From Amycolatopsis sp. 2-15 (GTDB lineage Bacteria; Actinomycetota; Actinomycetes; Mycobacteriales; Pseudonocardiaceae), in contig NZ_CP127294.1 of the NCBI RefSeq assembly GCF_030285625.1, positions 1,312,001 to 1,376,000 on the forward strand: 64,000 nt of DNA, written 5' to 3'. The notes under the pieces are model-generated. The model did no database searches and was not told the origin of the DNA. It worked only from the letters and a program-made list of their open reading frames with translations. Shown here in pieces: positions 50,211-59,749 of the stretch (position 1 is its first letter; each line of letters opens with the position of its first letter). Position numbers and translations under genes: made by a program.

Positions 50211-50291
50211 TGCCACGCGGTGCCATCCCTGGCACATTCCTGAGCCAATTTGGCATTGCGATGGTGCCACTCGTGTGCCATAGTTGTGCCA
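50211..50291 (+). promoter_or_regulatory. Phased TGCCA/TGGCA array before the RHH regulator
   Basis: Seven TGCCA or TGGCA pentamers lie in 81 bp: TGCCA at 50211, 50221, 50265, 50276 and 50287, and TGGCA at 50230 and 50251. Same-strand neighbours are 10-11 bp apart, one helical turn. GTGCCA-N4-TGGCAC at 50220-50235 is a perfect dyad. The last copy touches the ATG. This suits cooperative binding of ribbon-helix-helix dimers and autoregulation. Confidence 0.6.
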
Positions 50292-50818
50292 TGGACTTGA
50301 CCACGTACGTCAGCAACCTCGGGCGAGAGTTCGCCACACTGGCCGAAGCCGGTGGCGAGGAGTCGCGCGAGCTGGTCGAGCGGCTGACCGGGTCGCTCGA
50401 GTCGGCGATCCGGATGACACTGCTGGACGCGCTGTCGGCCGCCACCGACGAGATCACCCGCGACCTGGCTCCGGGTTCGGTGGAGCTGCGCCTGCGTGGC
50501 CGCGATCCGCAGTTCGTCGTGACCACGCCGCCGGCCGAGCCGCTCGAGCTCGCGGCCGAAGACACGACCACGGCCGCCGCCCCGGAGAGCGAGCTGCTCA
50601 TCTCCGAAGACGGTCCCGCCGCACGCATCAACGTGCGCCTGCCCGAACAGCTCAAGGCCGCCGTCGAGGAGGCCGCGGGCAAGGAGGGGCGCTCCGTCAA
50701 CGCCTGGCTCGTCCGGGCGGCCGCCACGGCCCTGCAGCGCACCGACCGCGACCAGCGCGTCGACCCGCCGAGCAGCGGCAAGCGGACGAAGCAGAGCTTC
50801 ACCGGCTGGGTCCGCTAA
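50291..50818 (+). CDS. Ribbon-helix-helix regulator (HicB-antitoxin-like C-terminus)
   Basis: A 175-residue protein. The N-terminal ~100 residues (MDLTTYVSNLGREFATLAEA, helical) are of unknown role. The C-terminal segment ARINVRLPEQLKAAVEEAAG, then GRSVNAWLVRAAATAL is a ribbon-helix-helix DNA-binding domain like those of HicB/Arc proteins. No HicA-like toxin gene is adjacent, so it is probably a regulator of the downstream DUF4097-ABC exporter operon rather than an antitoxin. ATG 50291 overlaps the last pentamer of the upstream array. Confidence 0.82.
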   Translation: MDLTTYVSNLGREFATLAEAGGEESRELVERLTGSLESAIRMTLLDALSAATDEITRDLAPGSVELRLRGRDPQFVVTTPPAEPLELAAEDTTTAAAPESELLISEDGPAARINVRLPEQLKAAVEEAAGKEGRSVNAWLVRAAATALQRTDRDQRVDPPSSGKRTKQSFTGWVR

Positions 50819-50893
50819 CACCTTTCCGCACCACTTCACCTCACGTCCCTGACCTGCGGGGACGGTTCACCGACACAAGTTGTGGAGACAGCC

Positions 50894-51736
50894 ATGCCCA
50901 AATTCGAGACCCCCGACCCGATCTCCGTCACCGTCGACCTCAGCGTCGGCGACGTGCAGGTCTCCGCGAGCGACCGGCTCGACACCGTCGTCGAGGTCCG
51001 CCCGAGCGACGAGAACGACGAGTCCGACGTGAAGGCCGCGCAGCAGGTCCGCGTCGACTACCGCAACGGCACGCTCACGGTCACCGGCCCGAAGCGCACG
51101 TTCGACTTCTCCCGCAAGACCCGCGCGGTCGACGTGACCATCGAACTGCCCACCGGGTCCGCGGTGAACGCCGAACTGCAGGCGGGCGACTTCCGCACTA
51201 CCGGCGTCCTCGGCGAGAGCCGGTTCAAGACCGCCGCCGGCAACGCGCGGATCGACCGCGCCGGCCCGCTGCACCTGTCCACTTCGGCCGGTCACGTGAC
51301 CGTCGACGGCGTCGCGGGCAACGCCGAGATCTCCACCGGCACCGGCAAGATCCGGATCGGCGAGATCGCGGGCACCGCGGTGGTCAAGAACTCCAACGGC
51401 GAGACCACGATCGCCTCCATCGGCGGCGACGCGCGGGTGCGGTCGGCCAACGGCGACATCACCGTCGAGCGCGCGGGCGCCGGGGTCGACGCGAAGACGT
51501 CGGCCGGGCTCATCCGCCTCGGCGAGATCGTGCGCGGCGCGGTGACGCTCGAAACCTCCATGGGGGACCTGGAAATCGGCGTCGCCGAGGGCACCGCGGC
51601 CTGGCTTTCCGTGACCACCGGCTTCGGCCACGTGCGCAACCTGATGGAGAACGCCACCCGCCCCGAGGAAGCCGACGAGACCGTCGAGGTGCGCGGCCGC
51701 ACCTCCTACGGCGACGTGATCATCCGCCGCGCCTGA
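50894..51736 (+). CDS. DUF4097 beta-strand repeat protein
   Basis: A 280-residue protein built of short beta repeats: DVQVSASDRLDTVVEVRPSD, GDFRTTGVLGESRFKTAAGN, GHVTVDGVAGNAEISTGTGK and GDLEIGVAEG, giving the adhesin-like right-handed beta-helix of DUF4097. There is no signal peptide. In actinomycetes it commonly lies between an RHH regulator and a DrrAB-type exporter, as here; its job is unknown. ATG 50894 has GGAG upstream. Confidence 0.87.
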   Translation: MPKFETPDPISVTVDLSVGDVQVSASDRLDTVVEVRPSDENDESDVKAAQQVRVDYRNGTLTVTGPKRTFDFSRKTRAVDVTIELPTGSAVNAELQAGDFRTTGVLGESRFKTAAGNARIDRAGPLHLSTSAGHVTVDGVAGNAEISTGTGKIRIGEIAGTAVVKNSNGETTIASIGGDARVRSANGDITVERAGAGVDAKTSAGLIRLGEIVRGAVTLETSMGDLEIGVAEGTAAWLSVTTGFGHVRNLMENATRPEEADETVEVRGRTSYGDVIIRRA

Positions 51737-51763
51737 CTTTTTCTTTCCAGCGAAGGGGAAACC

Positions 51764-52723
51764 ATGACCAGTCACCACTCCCGGCCCGCGATCGCCGCGA
51801 CCGGACTGCGCAAGTCCTACGGCGACCACGTCGTGCTCGACGGCCTCGACCTCACCGTTGACGAGGGCACGGTGTTCTCGCTCCTCGGCGCGAACGGCGC
51901 CGGCAAGACCACCGCCGTGAAGATCCTGTCCACGCTGATCAACGCCGACGCCGGCGACGTGCGGGTGGCCGGGCACGACCTCGTCCGCGAACCCGACGCG
52001 GTGCGCGCCGCGATCGGCGTCACCGGCCAGTTCTCCGCCGTGGACAACCTGCTCACCGGCGAGGAGAACCTGCTGCTGATGGCGGACCTCAACCACCTCG
52101 GCCGGGCCAACCGGCGCCGCCGCACCGCGCAGCTGCTGGAGCAGTTCGACCTCGCCGAGGCGGGCAAGAAGCCGGCGTCGACGTACTCCGGCGGCATGCG
52201 GCGGCGCCTCGACCTGGCCATGACGCTCGTCGGCAGCCCGCGGCTGATCTTCCTCGACGAGCCGACCACCGGTCTGGACCCGCGCAGCCGCCGTAACATG
52301 TGGCAGATCGTCCGCGGCCTGGTGGCCGACGGCGTCACGATCTTCCTGACCACCCAGTACCTCGACGAGGCCGACGAGCTCGCCGACCGCATCGCGGTGC
52401 TCGACCACGGCCGGATCGTCGCCGAGGGCACCGCCGACGAGCTCAAGCGCCGCATCCCCGGCGGGCACGTCCGGCTGCGCTTCGCCGACCCACGCGGCCT
52501 CGACACCGCCGTGACCACGCTCGACGACGCCTCGCGCGACAGCGACTCGCTCACCCTGCGCGTGCCCAGCGACGGCAGCCTGCGCTCGCTCAAGGCCCTC
52601 ATCGGCCGCCTCGACGACCAGGCCATCGAGGTCGACGAGCTGTCCGTGCTCACCCCCGACCTCGACGACGTTTTCCTCGCCCTCACCGGCAACCCCGCGA
52701 ACGAGAAGGTGACGACCCGATGA
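51764..52723 (+). CDS. DrrA-type ABC exporter ATP-binding protein
   Basis: A 319-residue ATPase with Walker A GANGAGKTTAVKIL, Q-loop VTGQFSAVDNLLTGEENLLL (typical of DrrA), signature YSGGMRRRLDLAM, Walker B LIFLDEPTTGLDPRSR and a C-terminal extension (PDLDDVFLALTG). With the next gene it should pump out hydrophobic drugs, as daunorubicin exporter DrrAB does. The stop overlaps the permease start (ATGA). Confidence 0.92.
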   Translation: MTSHHSRPAIAATGLRKSYGDHVVLDGLDLTVDEGTVFSLLGANGAGKTTAVKILSTLINADAGDVRVAGHDLVREPDAVRAAIGVTGQFSAVDNLLTGEENLLLMADLNHLGRANRRRRTAQLLEQFDLAEAGKKPASTYSGGMRRRLDLAMTLVGSPRLIFLDEPTTGLDPRSRRNMWQIVRGLVADGVTIFLTTQYLDEADELADRIAVLDHGRIVAEGTADELKRRIPGGHVRLRFADPRGLDTAVTTLDDASRDSDSLTLRVPSDGSLRSLKALIGRLDDQAIEVDELSVLTPDLDDVFLALTGNPANEKVTTR

Positions 52724-53523
52724 GTACTCTCACGGCCCCGGCCGGCCTGAAGTTCCAGCCGCTGCGCGACTCGGCGACGATGCTGCGCCGCAACCTCAAG
52801 CACATGCTGCGCTACCCGTCGATGACGCTGATGCTCGTCGGGATGCCCGTGGTCTTCCTGCTCCTGTTCGTCTACGTCTTCGGCGGCACCATGGGCGCCG
52901 GGATCGGCGGAGGCCGCGAGACCTACGTGAACTACGTGGCGCCGGCGATCATCCTGATGACCGTGACGGCCACCGTCCAGGGCACGGCGATCTCGGTCGC
53001 CATGGACATGACCGAAGGCGTGATCGCGCGGTTCCGGACCATGCACATCGCCCGCGTCTCCGTGCTGACCGGACACGTGCTGGGCAGCGTCATCCAGGCC
53101 GCGTTCACCCTCGCCATCGTGATCGGCGTGGCCCTGCTGGTCGGCTTCCGCCCCACGGCGGGCCTCGGCGGCTGGCTGGCGACGGCCGGGTTCCTGCTGG
53201 TGGTGACGTTTGCGCTCGTGTGGCTGTCGGTCGCCCTCGGCCAGGTGAGCAAGAGCGTCGAGACAGCGAGCAACCTGCCGATGCCCCTGATCCTCCTGCC
53301 CTTCCTCGGCAGCGGCTTCGTGCCCACCGACTCGATGCCGGCCGGGCTGCGCTGGTTCGCCGAGTACCAGCCGTTCACACCGATCATCGAGACCCTGCGC
53401 GGGCTGCTGATGGACAAGCCGGTCGGTGACAACGTGTGGTTCGCGCTGGGGTGGTGTGCGGTGATCACGCTGGGTGGCTACCTGTGGTCGAAGCGCCTGT
53501 TCAACCGCGAATACGCTCACTGA
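52720..53523 (+). CDS. DrrB-type ABC-2 exporter permease
   Basis: A 267-residue membrane protein with six predicted segments. [20 protein letters not shown] start, VYVFGGTMG, the amphipathic [20 protein letters not shown] and [20 protein letters not shown] are the ABC-2/DrrB hallmarks. ATG 52720 overlaps the ATPase gene. 17 bases separate it from the P450 gene. Confidence 0.9.
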   Translation: MSTLTAPAGLKFQPLRDSATMLRRNLKHMLRYPSMTLMLVGMPVVFLLLFVYVFGGTMGAGIGGGRETYVNYVAPAIILMTVTATVQGTAISVAMDMTEGVIARFRTMHIARVSVLTGHVLGSVIQAAFTLAIVIGVALLVGFRPTAGLGGWLATAGFLLVVTFALVWLSVALGQVSKSVETASNLPMPLILLPFLGSGFVPTDSMPAGLRWFAEYQPFTPIIETLRGLLMDKPVGDNVWFALGWCAVITLGGYLWSKRLFNREYAH

Positions 53524-53540
53524 ACCGGAAGGGGTCCGAG

Positions 53541-54737
53541 ATGACGCACCTGTCCGAGCTGCCGACCGACCGGCCCGCCGGCTGTCCGTTCGACCCGCCC
53601 ACTGAGCTGGGCCCGATCCGAGAGCGGCACCCGGTGGTCCGCCTGACCTACCCCGACGGCCACGAGGGCTGGCTCGTCACCGGCTACGCGCAGGTCCGCG
53701 GGGTGCTGGCCGACCAGCGCTTCAGCTCCCGCTACGAACTCGCGCACTACCCGATGCCGGGTCTGGAGGGCATCGAGGTGCCGGCCGCGGCGCCCGGCGA
53801 CCTGACCGGCGTCGACGACCCGGAGCATTCCCGCTACCGCAAGCTCCTGACCGGCCGGTTCACCGTCCGGCGGATGCGGCAGTTGACCGAACGCGTCGAG
53901 CAGGTCACCGCCGAGCACCTCGACGCGATGGCTCGGCAGGGGCCCGTGGTGGACCTGGTCCAGGCCTTCGCCCACCCTGTGCCCGCCGTGATGATCTGCG
54001 AGCTGCTGGGGGTGCCCTACGCCGACCGCGATTCGTTCCAGGGCCACGCCGCCGCGGTGTCCGATGTGGACGCCGCTCCCGAGGAACGCTTCGCCGCATA
54101 CGGCAAGCTGCAGGAGTACGTCGGCCGGCTGGTCCCGGCCAAACGCGCCGAGCCGACCGACGACATCCTCAGCGAGCTGACCACCAGCGACCTCACCGAC
54201 GAAGAGCTGGCCGGCCTCGCCACCTTCCTGCTGGGGGCCGGTCTCGACACGACCGCGAACATGCTGGCGCTCGGCACGTTCGCCCTGCTCCAGCACCCCG
54301 AGCAGCTCGACGCGTTGCGCGCCGACCCGGAGCTCGCCGACAACGCCGTCGAGGAGCTGCTGCGGTACCTGAGCATCACGCACACCGGGGTGCGGGCGGC
54401 GCTGGAGGACGTCGAGCTCGACGGGCAGCTGATCAAGGCGGGTGAGTCGGTCACGCTGTCCGTACAGGCCGGCAACCGCGACCCGCGGCGGTTCGCGGAG
54501 CCCGACAAGCTCGACCTCAGCCGGGGTGCACCCGGGCACCTGACGTTCGGGCACGGCATCCACCAGTGCCTCGGCCAGCAGCTGGCCCGGGTCGAGCTGC
54601 GCGTCGCGCTGCCGGCGCTGGTCAGGCGGCTCCCGACGCTGCGGCTGGCCCTCGCGGCCGAAGACGTGGCGCTGCGGCCCGGGCACCAGAACATCTACGG
54701 CGTGCAGCGCCTGCCGGTTACCTGGGACCAGGACTAG
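53541..54737 (+). CDS. Cytochrome P450 (CYP105/107-like)
   Basis: A 398-residue haem monooxygenase. I-helix [14 protein letters not shown] with acid-alcohol DT pair, ExxR in VEELLRYL, and the haem-binding loop [18 protein letters not shown] with Cys ligand. The soluble bacterial type needs ferredoxin; none is encoded nearby. Only 17 bases after the exporter permease, so it may detoxify the exported compound before or with efflux (inference). ATG 53541 follows GGAAGGGG. Converges with the next gene, overlapping by four bases. Confidence 0.93.
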   Translation: MTHLSELPTDRPAGCPFDPPTELGPIRERHPVVRLTYPDGHEGWLVTGYAQVRGVLADQRFSSRYELAHYPMPGLEGIEVPAAAPGDLTGVDDPEHSRYRKLLTGRFTVRRMRQLTERVEQVTAEHLDAMARQGPVVDLVQAFAHPVPAVMICELLGVPYADRDSFQGHAAAVSDVDAAPEERFAAYGKLQEYVGRLVPAKRAEPTDDILSELTTSDLTDEELAGLATFLLGAGLDTTANMLALGTFALLQHPEQLDALRADPELADNAVEELLRYLSITHTGVRAALEDVELDGQLIKAGESVTLSVQAGNRDPRRFAEPDKLDLSRGAPGHLTFGHGIHQCLGQQLARVELRVALPALVRRLPTLRLALAAEDVALRPGHQNIYGVQRLPVTWDQD

Positions 54738-55747
54738 CGGCGAGCCAACGCCAGCAAACCGTCGCGGATTTCCGGGCGGCTGGCGGCCACCAGGAGGAAC
54801 GTGGCTTCCCGCACCAGCCGGCCCGCGGGTTCGCCTGCGAGCACCGAGCGGCTGCCGTTGGCGGCCACGAGGGCGCCGGCGCTGCGGTAGGCCAGCTCGG
54901 CGCCGGCCGCGCGGGCGGCGGGGAGCGAGGTGGGGTCGGTGAGGCCCGAGTCGAGGCGGATGCGGATTTGTTCCTGTTCGGCGCGCAGGGCGGTGGCCGT
55001 CTCAGTCCGGCCCAGGTCGTCGAGCAGGCGGGCGCAGCGTTCGGCCAGGCCGAGGGGAGCGCAGCCGTTGAGCCGTGACGCGAAGGTGTTCCCCGCGACG
55101 AAGTCGGCGCGCGAGACCTCGGAGAGCACGCGTTCGGCTGGCACGAAGTAGTCGTCCAGTCCGATTCGGACGGTCGAGGTCCCTTGTGCGGCAATCAGTT
55201 GCAGGGGGTGGGCGTCGAGTCCGTGGCCCGCCACCGGGGTGACCACGGTGGTGACGACCCTATCCTCGGGGGTCCGGCCCGAGAGCATCAGCAGATCGAT
55301 CCCGCCCCAGCCGCTCACGAACGGGGCCTCGCCGTCGAAGCGGAAGCCGTCGCTGACCCGCCGGGCGCGGGTGCGCGGCGGCGTCGGGATCACTCCCGCG
55401 TAGGCGACTCCGGCGCGGACGGTGCCCTTGACCAGGTCGGCGAGGTACAGCGACCGCAGTGCCTGGTTGGCCGAAGCGGACAGGCCGGCGACGAGACCGT
55501 GGTGCTGGATCCAGGTGAACGTGGTGCTCAGGCAACCACCGGCCAGCGTCTCGATGACCTCGACGAGCTCGGCCAGGCCCGCGCCGGGGCCACCGGCGTC
55601 CGGGGGCGCGGCGAGGCCGTAAAGCCCCGCTTCGGCCAGCGCGTCGAAGTGCGACCGCGGCACCTCGCCGCGCAGGTCGACCTGCGCGGCGGCGGGGAAC
55701 AGCACGTCATCGGCGAGGGCCCGCGCTCGGGCGACGAGGTTCGACAC
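54734..55747 (-). CDS. Acyl-CoA dehydrogenase-like flavoprotein, short form
   Basis: A 337-residue ACAD-fold protein: N-terminal helical domain ([20 protein letters not shown]), middle sheet ([20 protein letters not shown]) and C-terminal helical domain. It is shorter than the usual 380 residues. The catalytic Glu near the C-terminus of true ACADs is not evident; closer relatives may be the monooxygenase-like or oxime-forming members. GTG 55747 is preceded at 6 bp by a TTAGG-N4-CCTAA dyad, so iron control is possible. Role unknown. Confidence 0.78.
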   Translation of the reverse strand: MSNLVARARALADDVLFPAAAQVDLRGEVPRSHFDALAEAGLYGLAAPPDAGGPGAGLAELVEVIETLAGGCLSTTFTWIQHHGLVAGLSASANQALRSLYLADLVKGTVRAGVAYAGVIPTPPRTRARRVSDGFRFDGEAPFVSGWGGIDLLMLSGRTPEDRVVTTVVTPVAGHGLDAHPLQLIAAQGTSTVRIGLDDYFVPAERVLSEVSRADFVAGNTFASRLNGCAPLGLAERCARLLDDLGRTETATALRAEQEQIRIRLDSGLTDPTSLPAARAAGAELAYRSAGALVAANGSRSVLAGEPAGRLVREATFLLVAASRPEIRDGLLALARR

Positions 55748-55752
55748 AGAAA

Positions 55753-55766
55753 TTAGGGTAACCTAA
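55753..55766 (-). promoter_or_regulatory. Possible iron box (IdeR/DmdR type)
   Basis: TTAGGGTAACCTAA with 5-bp inverted arms lies six bases before the ACAD-like start. It keeps the TTAGG/CCTAA cores of the 19-bp iron box, and about 14 of 19 positions fit by eye. Position overlaps the ribosome-binding region. Confidence 0.4.
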
Positions 55767-55790
55767 CTTCGACAAAACACCAGAGACGCC

Positions 55791-55822
55791 GAGGGCCGCC
55801 ACGAGGATTCGTGGCGGCCCTC
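55791..55822 (-). terminator. Terminator after glfT2
   Basis: Perfect 14-bp stem GAGGGCCGCCACGA/TCGTGGCGGCCCTC with a 4-base loop, 15 bases after the glfT2 stop, followed in the leftward direction by a T-containing stretch. Confidence 0.85.
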
Positions 55823-55836
55823 AACACAGGAAAGCA

Positions 55837-57747
55837 TCAGAGCTCGTACAGCCGCTTCCAGTTCTCCCGCGAGGTGAGCTCCGGCATCGCGCGCTTGTAC
55901 CGCTCCTGCACGCCCGCGCCTTCCTTGCGCAGCCGCTGGATCACCTTCGCGCCACGACGGGCGAGGTCGAACATCTTCACCTTGTCGTACGTGCGCACGC
56001 GCACGCCTTCCTGCGAAGCGTCCGTGACCACGGCCGTGTCGAACAGCGCGATGTGCCACCAGTGCGCCTCGTCGATCGGCACCGCGCCGAGGCCGAACCG
56101 GCTGCGGCCGAGCACGCGGTCGAGGATGCGCTTGATCAGCACCAAACGCTGCATGCTGGGCCGCGGCGCGCTGTTGATGATGCCGATGTCGTTGGACGCG
56201 ATGCCCGGCACGTCGGTGGCCTTGTGCCGCTTGGTCTCCGGGTACTCCCCGCGGATCCGGCGGATCTCCTTCATCGCGGCGACACCGCCGTCACGCAGGA
56301 CCTCCGGGCCCTCGAGGAAGTCCTCGACGGCCTTGATCAGCGTGGCCGACAGGCCGTACTGCATGCCCAGCAGGTAGCGCACGAGCTGCGCCATGAGCAC
56401 GCGCGAGAGCAGGTTCAGGTTGAACGGCGAGTGCAGCGCGGCGGTGATGATCGAGTTGCGCAGGTTGAAGTACCGGTGCCACTCGTCCCAGTCCTTCCAG
56501 TGGAAGTCCGCGTGCCACACGCCGGCGCCCGGCAGCGTCACCGTCGGGAAGCCGTACTCGCGGGCGCGGTAGGAGTACTCCGCGTCGTCCCACTGGAAGA
56601 AGAACGGCATCGGGTAGCCGATGGCCTTCACGACCTCGTAGGGGATCAGGCACGACCACCAGCCGTTGTACCCGGCGTCGAGGCGGCGCTCCTGGCGGTT
56701 GGGCTTGAGGGTCTCCTCGTCGACGCCCAGCAGGTCGGCCGTGGACAGCGAGTGCGTGACCGGCTGGCCCGGCTCCAGCGTGTTCAGGCGCGCGTACTCG
56801 GCGCCGACGTGCAGCTGGTTCGGGTGCAGCAGGTTCAGCATCTGGCCGCCGACGATGATCGGGTTGGCCGCGCGGTTGGAGAACGCCGTCATGCGCACGA
56901 CGAGGTCCGGCTCCAGGAGCACGTCGTCGTCCATGAACAGCACGTTGGCGTGCTCGGTGGCGGTGTGACCGGCCACCTCGTACAGGCCGCGGGTGAAGCC
57001 GCCGGCGCCGCCGAGGTTGGGCTGCTTGATGTAGTGCAGCTTGTCGCCGAGGTCTTTCGCGACCTGCTCGAAGCCGTCACGCGACTCGACGAGGTCGGTG
57101 CCCTGGTCGGCGACGTAGATGGCGTCGAGCGTGTGCAGCGACGACACGTCGGCGGCGAGCGCCTGCAGGTTTTTCAGGCAGTCGTCCGCGCGGTTCATCG
57201 TGCAGATGGTGACCGCGGTCGGGCGGATCTTCTCCGGCGCCTCCACGGTCCAGCGGACCTGCTCGACGCGCAGCGTCTGCCCGCCCTCGGTCTCGAGGTC
57301 GAGCCACAGCGCGCCGCCGTCGTAGAACTTGTCGAGGCTCGCGGTCATCGTGACCTTGCGGGCCTTGGCGCCGGAGACCTGCTCGGCGTTGACCACGCGC
57401 GCGTCACCCTGCAGGTCGGACGCACCGACCGAGAGCAGGCCGTCGCCGCTGACCAGGGCTTCCACAGTGACCGAGGTGACCGTGGTCCAGCGCTGCCAGT
57501 AGCTGGCCGGGAAGCGGCCGAAGTAGGTGTTGCCGGTGACCTTCGACGACGGTTCGACGGTGAGTGCGTCGCGGTCGCGCACCGCGGAGCCCCACTCGAG
57601 CTCGGCGTAGAGGTCCTTGCTGACGATCGGCGCCGGGCCGGCGTACAGCCCGCGCTGAGCCGTCAGCCTCCCCTCGGGCGCGTGCTCCGCGAACCGGGTC
57701 TCGCCTTCGGGGGCCGCCTCCGCGACCGGGGCTGCTTTACCGGGCAT
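55837..57747 (-). CDS. glfT2: Galactofuranosyltransferase GlfT2
   Basis: A 636-residue enzyme matching M. tuberculosis Rv3808c, the bifunctional transferase that builds most of the galactan by alternating beta-1,5 and beta-1,6 Galf links. N-terminal beta-barrel (about 1-165: FGRFPASYWQRWTTVTSVTV), GT-A domain with ICTMNRADDCLKNLQAL, metal-binding LFMDDDVLLEPD (DDD), FFQWDDAEYSYRAREYGFPT (WDDAEY base) and VWHADFHWKDWDEWHRYFN, then C-terminal helices. It starts five bases after the gtrA-like stop. Confidence 0.95.
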   Translation of the reverse strand: MPGKAAPVAEAAPEGETRFAEHAPEGRLTAQRGLYAGPAPIVSKDLYAELEWGSAVRDRDALTVEPSSKVTGNTYFGRFPASYWQRWTTVTSVTVEALVSGDGLLSVGASDLQGDARVVNAEQVSGAKARKVTMTASLDKFYDGGALWLDLETEGGQTLRVEQVRWTVEAPEKIRPTAVTICTMNRADDCLKNLQALAADVSSLHTLDAIYVADQGTDLVESRDGFEQVAKDLGDKLHYIKQPNLGGAGGFTRGLYEVAGHTATEHANVLFMDDDVLLEPDLVVRMTAFSNRAANPIIVGGQMLNLLHPNQLHVGAEYARLNTLEPGQPVTHSLSTADLLGVDEETLKPNRQERRLDAGYNGWWSCLIPYEVVKAIGYPMPFFFQWDDAEYSYRAREYGFPTVTLPGAGVWHADFHWKDWDEWHRYFNLRNSIITAALHSPFNLNLLSRVLMAQLVRYLLGMQYGLSATLIKAVEDFLEGPEVLRDGGVAAMKEIRRIRGEYPETKRHKATDVPGIASNDIGIINSAPRPSMQRLVLIKRILDRVLGRSRFGLGAVPIDEAHWWHIALFDTAVVTDASQEGVRVRTYDKVKMFDLARRGAKVIQRLRKEGAGVQERYKRAMPELTSRENWKRLYEL

Positions 57748-57752
57748 CGAAC

Positions 57753-58217
57753 TCAGTTCTCCTTTACCGGCCGCTCACGAAACACGACCCACTTGAGCAT
57801 GACGAAATTGATCACGGTCGCCGTCGCCTGCGACACGACCCAGCCGAGCGTGGCCTTCCACGTCGACTCCGGGAGCAGATGCAGCATCCACTGGTTCACA
57901 CCGACCGCCACGAGGAACGTGACGGCGTAGAGCAAGATGAAGCTGCCGATCTGCGTGCCGCCATCGCGACGGCCGCCGGCGAAGGTGAACCGGCGATTCA
58001 GGAAGAACGCCGTGGTCGTGCCCACGACGAAGCTGATCGCGCGAGCGATGTCGACCCACGGCACCGCGTCCATGCCGATGGCCCTGAGCAGCGAGTACGT
58101 ACCCAGGTCCAGCAGCGCGCAGAACCCGCCGATCAGCCCGAAGCGGATGAGCTGACCGAGCAGACCGGGGCCCGCCGGTGTTGTCACCGTCGTCTCACTC
58201 TGCGGTTCCGTAGCCAC
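57753..58217 (-). CDS. GtrA-family membrane protein (Rv3789-like)
   Basis: A protein of about 154 residues with four membrane segments: LIRFGLIGGFCALLDLGTYS, ISFVVGTTTAFFLNRRFTFA, FILLYAVTFLVAVGVNQWML and VVSQATATVINFVMLKWVVF. The FFLNRRFTF motif is diagnostic of GtrA proteins. Its mycobacterial counterpart Rv3789 affects arabinogalactan assembly and has been proposed as a flippase or as an AftA anchor. GTG 58217 is the likely start (58220 is possible). Divergent from dprE1 and operonic with glfT2. Confidence 0.88.
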   Translation of the reverse strand: MATEPQSETTVTTPAGPGLLGQLIRFGLIGGFCALLDLGTYSLLRAIGMDAVPWVDIARAISFVVGTTTAFFLNRRFTFAGGRRDGGTQIGSFILLYAVTFLVAVGVNQWMLHLLPESTWKATLGWVVSQATATVINFVMLKWVVFRERPVKEN

Positions 58218-58375
58218 CACTGGAATACCTTCTCGGCTCGATGCGTCGTCGTCTCGGGAAGCCCTGTCCGTGTCGACTTTGACGCGCGGACGCTTGTGCC
58301 TTGATGCGCAAAGTGTAGAAGCGGTCACTTCAGGGCCACGTTCCGGGCGGTGTTCGGCGTGGCTACGCTGGTCGG

Positions 58376-59749
58376 GTGACCCAGACACCCGAGACACAGC
58401 GACGCACGCTCACCGGCTGGGGCCGCACCGCCGGGACAGTCGCAGACGTCCTGAGCACCCCTGATGTCGAGACCATCGCGGCCGCCGTCGCGTCGGCGGG
58501 CCCCCGCGGGGTCATCGCGCGCGGCCTCGGCCGCTCCTACGGCGACCCGGCGCAGAACGCCGGCGGGCTCGTGGTCGACATGACCGTGCTCGACCGCATC
58601 CACTCGATCGACCCCGACTCCGGGCTGGTCGACCTCGACGCCGGCGTGAGCCTCGACAAGCTGATGCGCGAGGCGCTCCCCCACGGCCTCTGGGTGCCGG
58701 TGCTCCCGGGCACGCGCCAGGTGACGATCGGCGGCGCGATCGCCAACGACATCCACGGCAAGAACCACCACTCGGCCGGCAGCTTCGGCAACCACGTGGT
58801 GTCGATGGACCTGCTCACGGCCGACGGCCGCGTCCGCACGCTCACTCCGGAGGGCGACGAGGCGGACCTGTTCTGGGCGACGGTGGCCGGCATCGGCCTC
58901 ACCGGCATCATCACGCGCGCCACCGTGCGGATGAAGAAGACGGAGTCGGCGTACTTCTACGTGGACGCCGACCGCACGTCGAGCCTCGACGAGACACTCG
59001 CGCTGTTCACCGACGGTTCGGACCTGAACTACGACTACTCGATGTCGGTCCCGGACCTGATCTCGTCGGACTCGCGGCTTGGGCGGGCCACGTTCTCGCG
59101 CGGCTCGCTCGCCACCCTGGACCAGCTGCCCGCGAAGCTGCGCAGCGAACCGCTGAAATTCGATGCGCCGAAGCTCGCGACGCTGCCCGACGTGTTCCCC
59201 AACGGCCTGGGCAACAAGGTCACCTTCGGCCTGATCAACGAGCTGTGGCAGAAGACCGTGCCCAAGAAGGGCGTGCGCGGCAAGGTCCAGAACCTCACGC
59301 AGTTCTACCACCCGCTGGACATGATCTCGGAGTGGAACCGCGCGTATGGCTCCAAGGGCTTCCTGCAGTACCAGTTCTCGGTGCCGTTCGGCGCGGAAGA
59401 CCAGCTCAAGGCCATCTGCCGCCGGATCGCGACGTCGGGGCACTACTCGTTCCTCAACGTCTTCAAGCGCATGGGTGACGCCAACCCGGCGCCGATGTCG
59501 TGGCCCTCGCCCGGCTGGATGCTGAGCGTGGACTTCCCGATCAAGACCGGCCTGAGCCGATTCTGCCTCGAGCTCGACGACGAGGTACTCGCCGCGGGCG
59601 GCCGCCTCTACACCGCGAAAGACTCGCGGACCACGGCCGAGACGTTCGCGAAGATGTACCCGCGGCTCGAGGAGTGGCGCAAGGTCCGCGCCGCCGTTGA
59701 CCCCGAAGGCGTTTTCGCCTCTGACATGAGCCGGAGGCTCGCACTGTGA
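58376..59749 (+). CDS. dprE1: Decaprenylphosphoryl-beta-D-ribose 2'-oxidase DprE1
   Basis: A 457-residue FAD enzyme that oxidises decaprenylphosphoryl ribose for arabinan synthesis. The N-terminal FAD domain has [17 protein letters not shown] and [14 protein letters not shown] [20 protein letters not shown] with the His that contacts FAD. The C-terminal substrate domain has [19 protein letters not shown] with the active-site Lys. The benzothiazinone-target Cys of M. tuberculosis (Cys387, context WNICVDFPI) is Ser384 here (WMLSVDFPI). GTG 58376; the stop overlaps dprE2 by four bases. Confidence 0.95.
   Translation: MTQTPETQRRTLTGWGRTAGTVADVLSTPDVETIAAAVASAGPRGVIARGLGRSYGDPAQNAGGLVVDMTVLDRIHSIDPDSGLVDLDAGVSLDKLMREALPHGLWVPVLPGTRQVTIGGAIANDIHGKNHHSAGSFGNHVVSMDLLTADGRVRTLTPEGDEADLFWATVAGIGLTGIITRATVRMKKTESAYFYVDADRTSSLDETLALFTDGSDLNYDYSMSVPDLISSDSRLGRATFSRGSLATLDQLPAKLRSEPLKFDAPKLATLPDVFPNGLGNKVTFGLINELWQKTVPKKGVRGKVQNLTQFYHPLDMISEWNRAYGSKGFLQYQFSVPFGAEDQLKAICRRIATSGHYSFLNVFKRMGDANPAPMSWPSPGWMLSVDFPIKTGLSRFCLELDDEVLAAGGRLYTAKDSRTTAETFAKMYPRLEEWRKVRAAVDPEGVFASDMSRRLAL

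Noticed and set aside
50291..50818. A HicAB toxin-antitoxin module
   Set aside because: The C-terminal RHH is HicB-like, but no HicA-like toxin gene lies on either side.
51817..53520. Long minus frames opposite the DrrAB genes
   Set aside because: His/Arg-rich shadows of the ATPase and permease genes.
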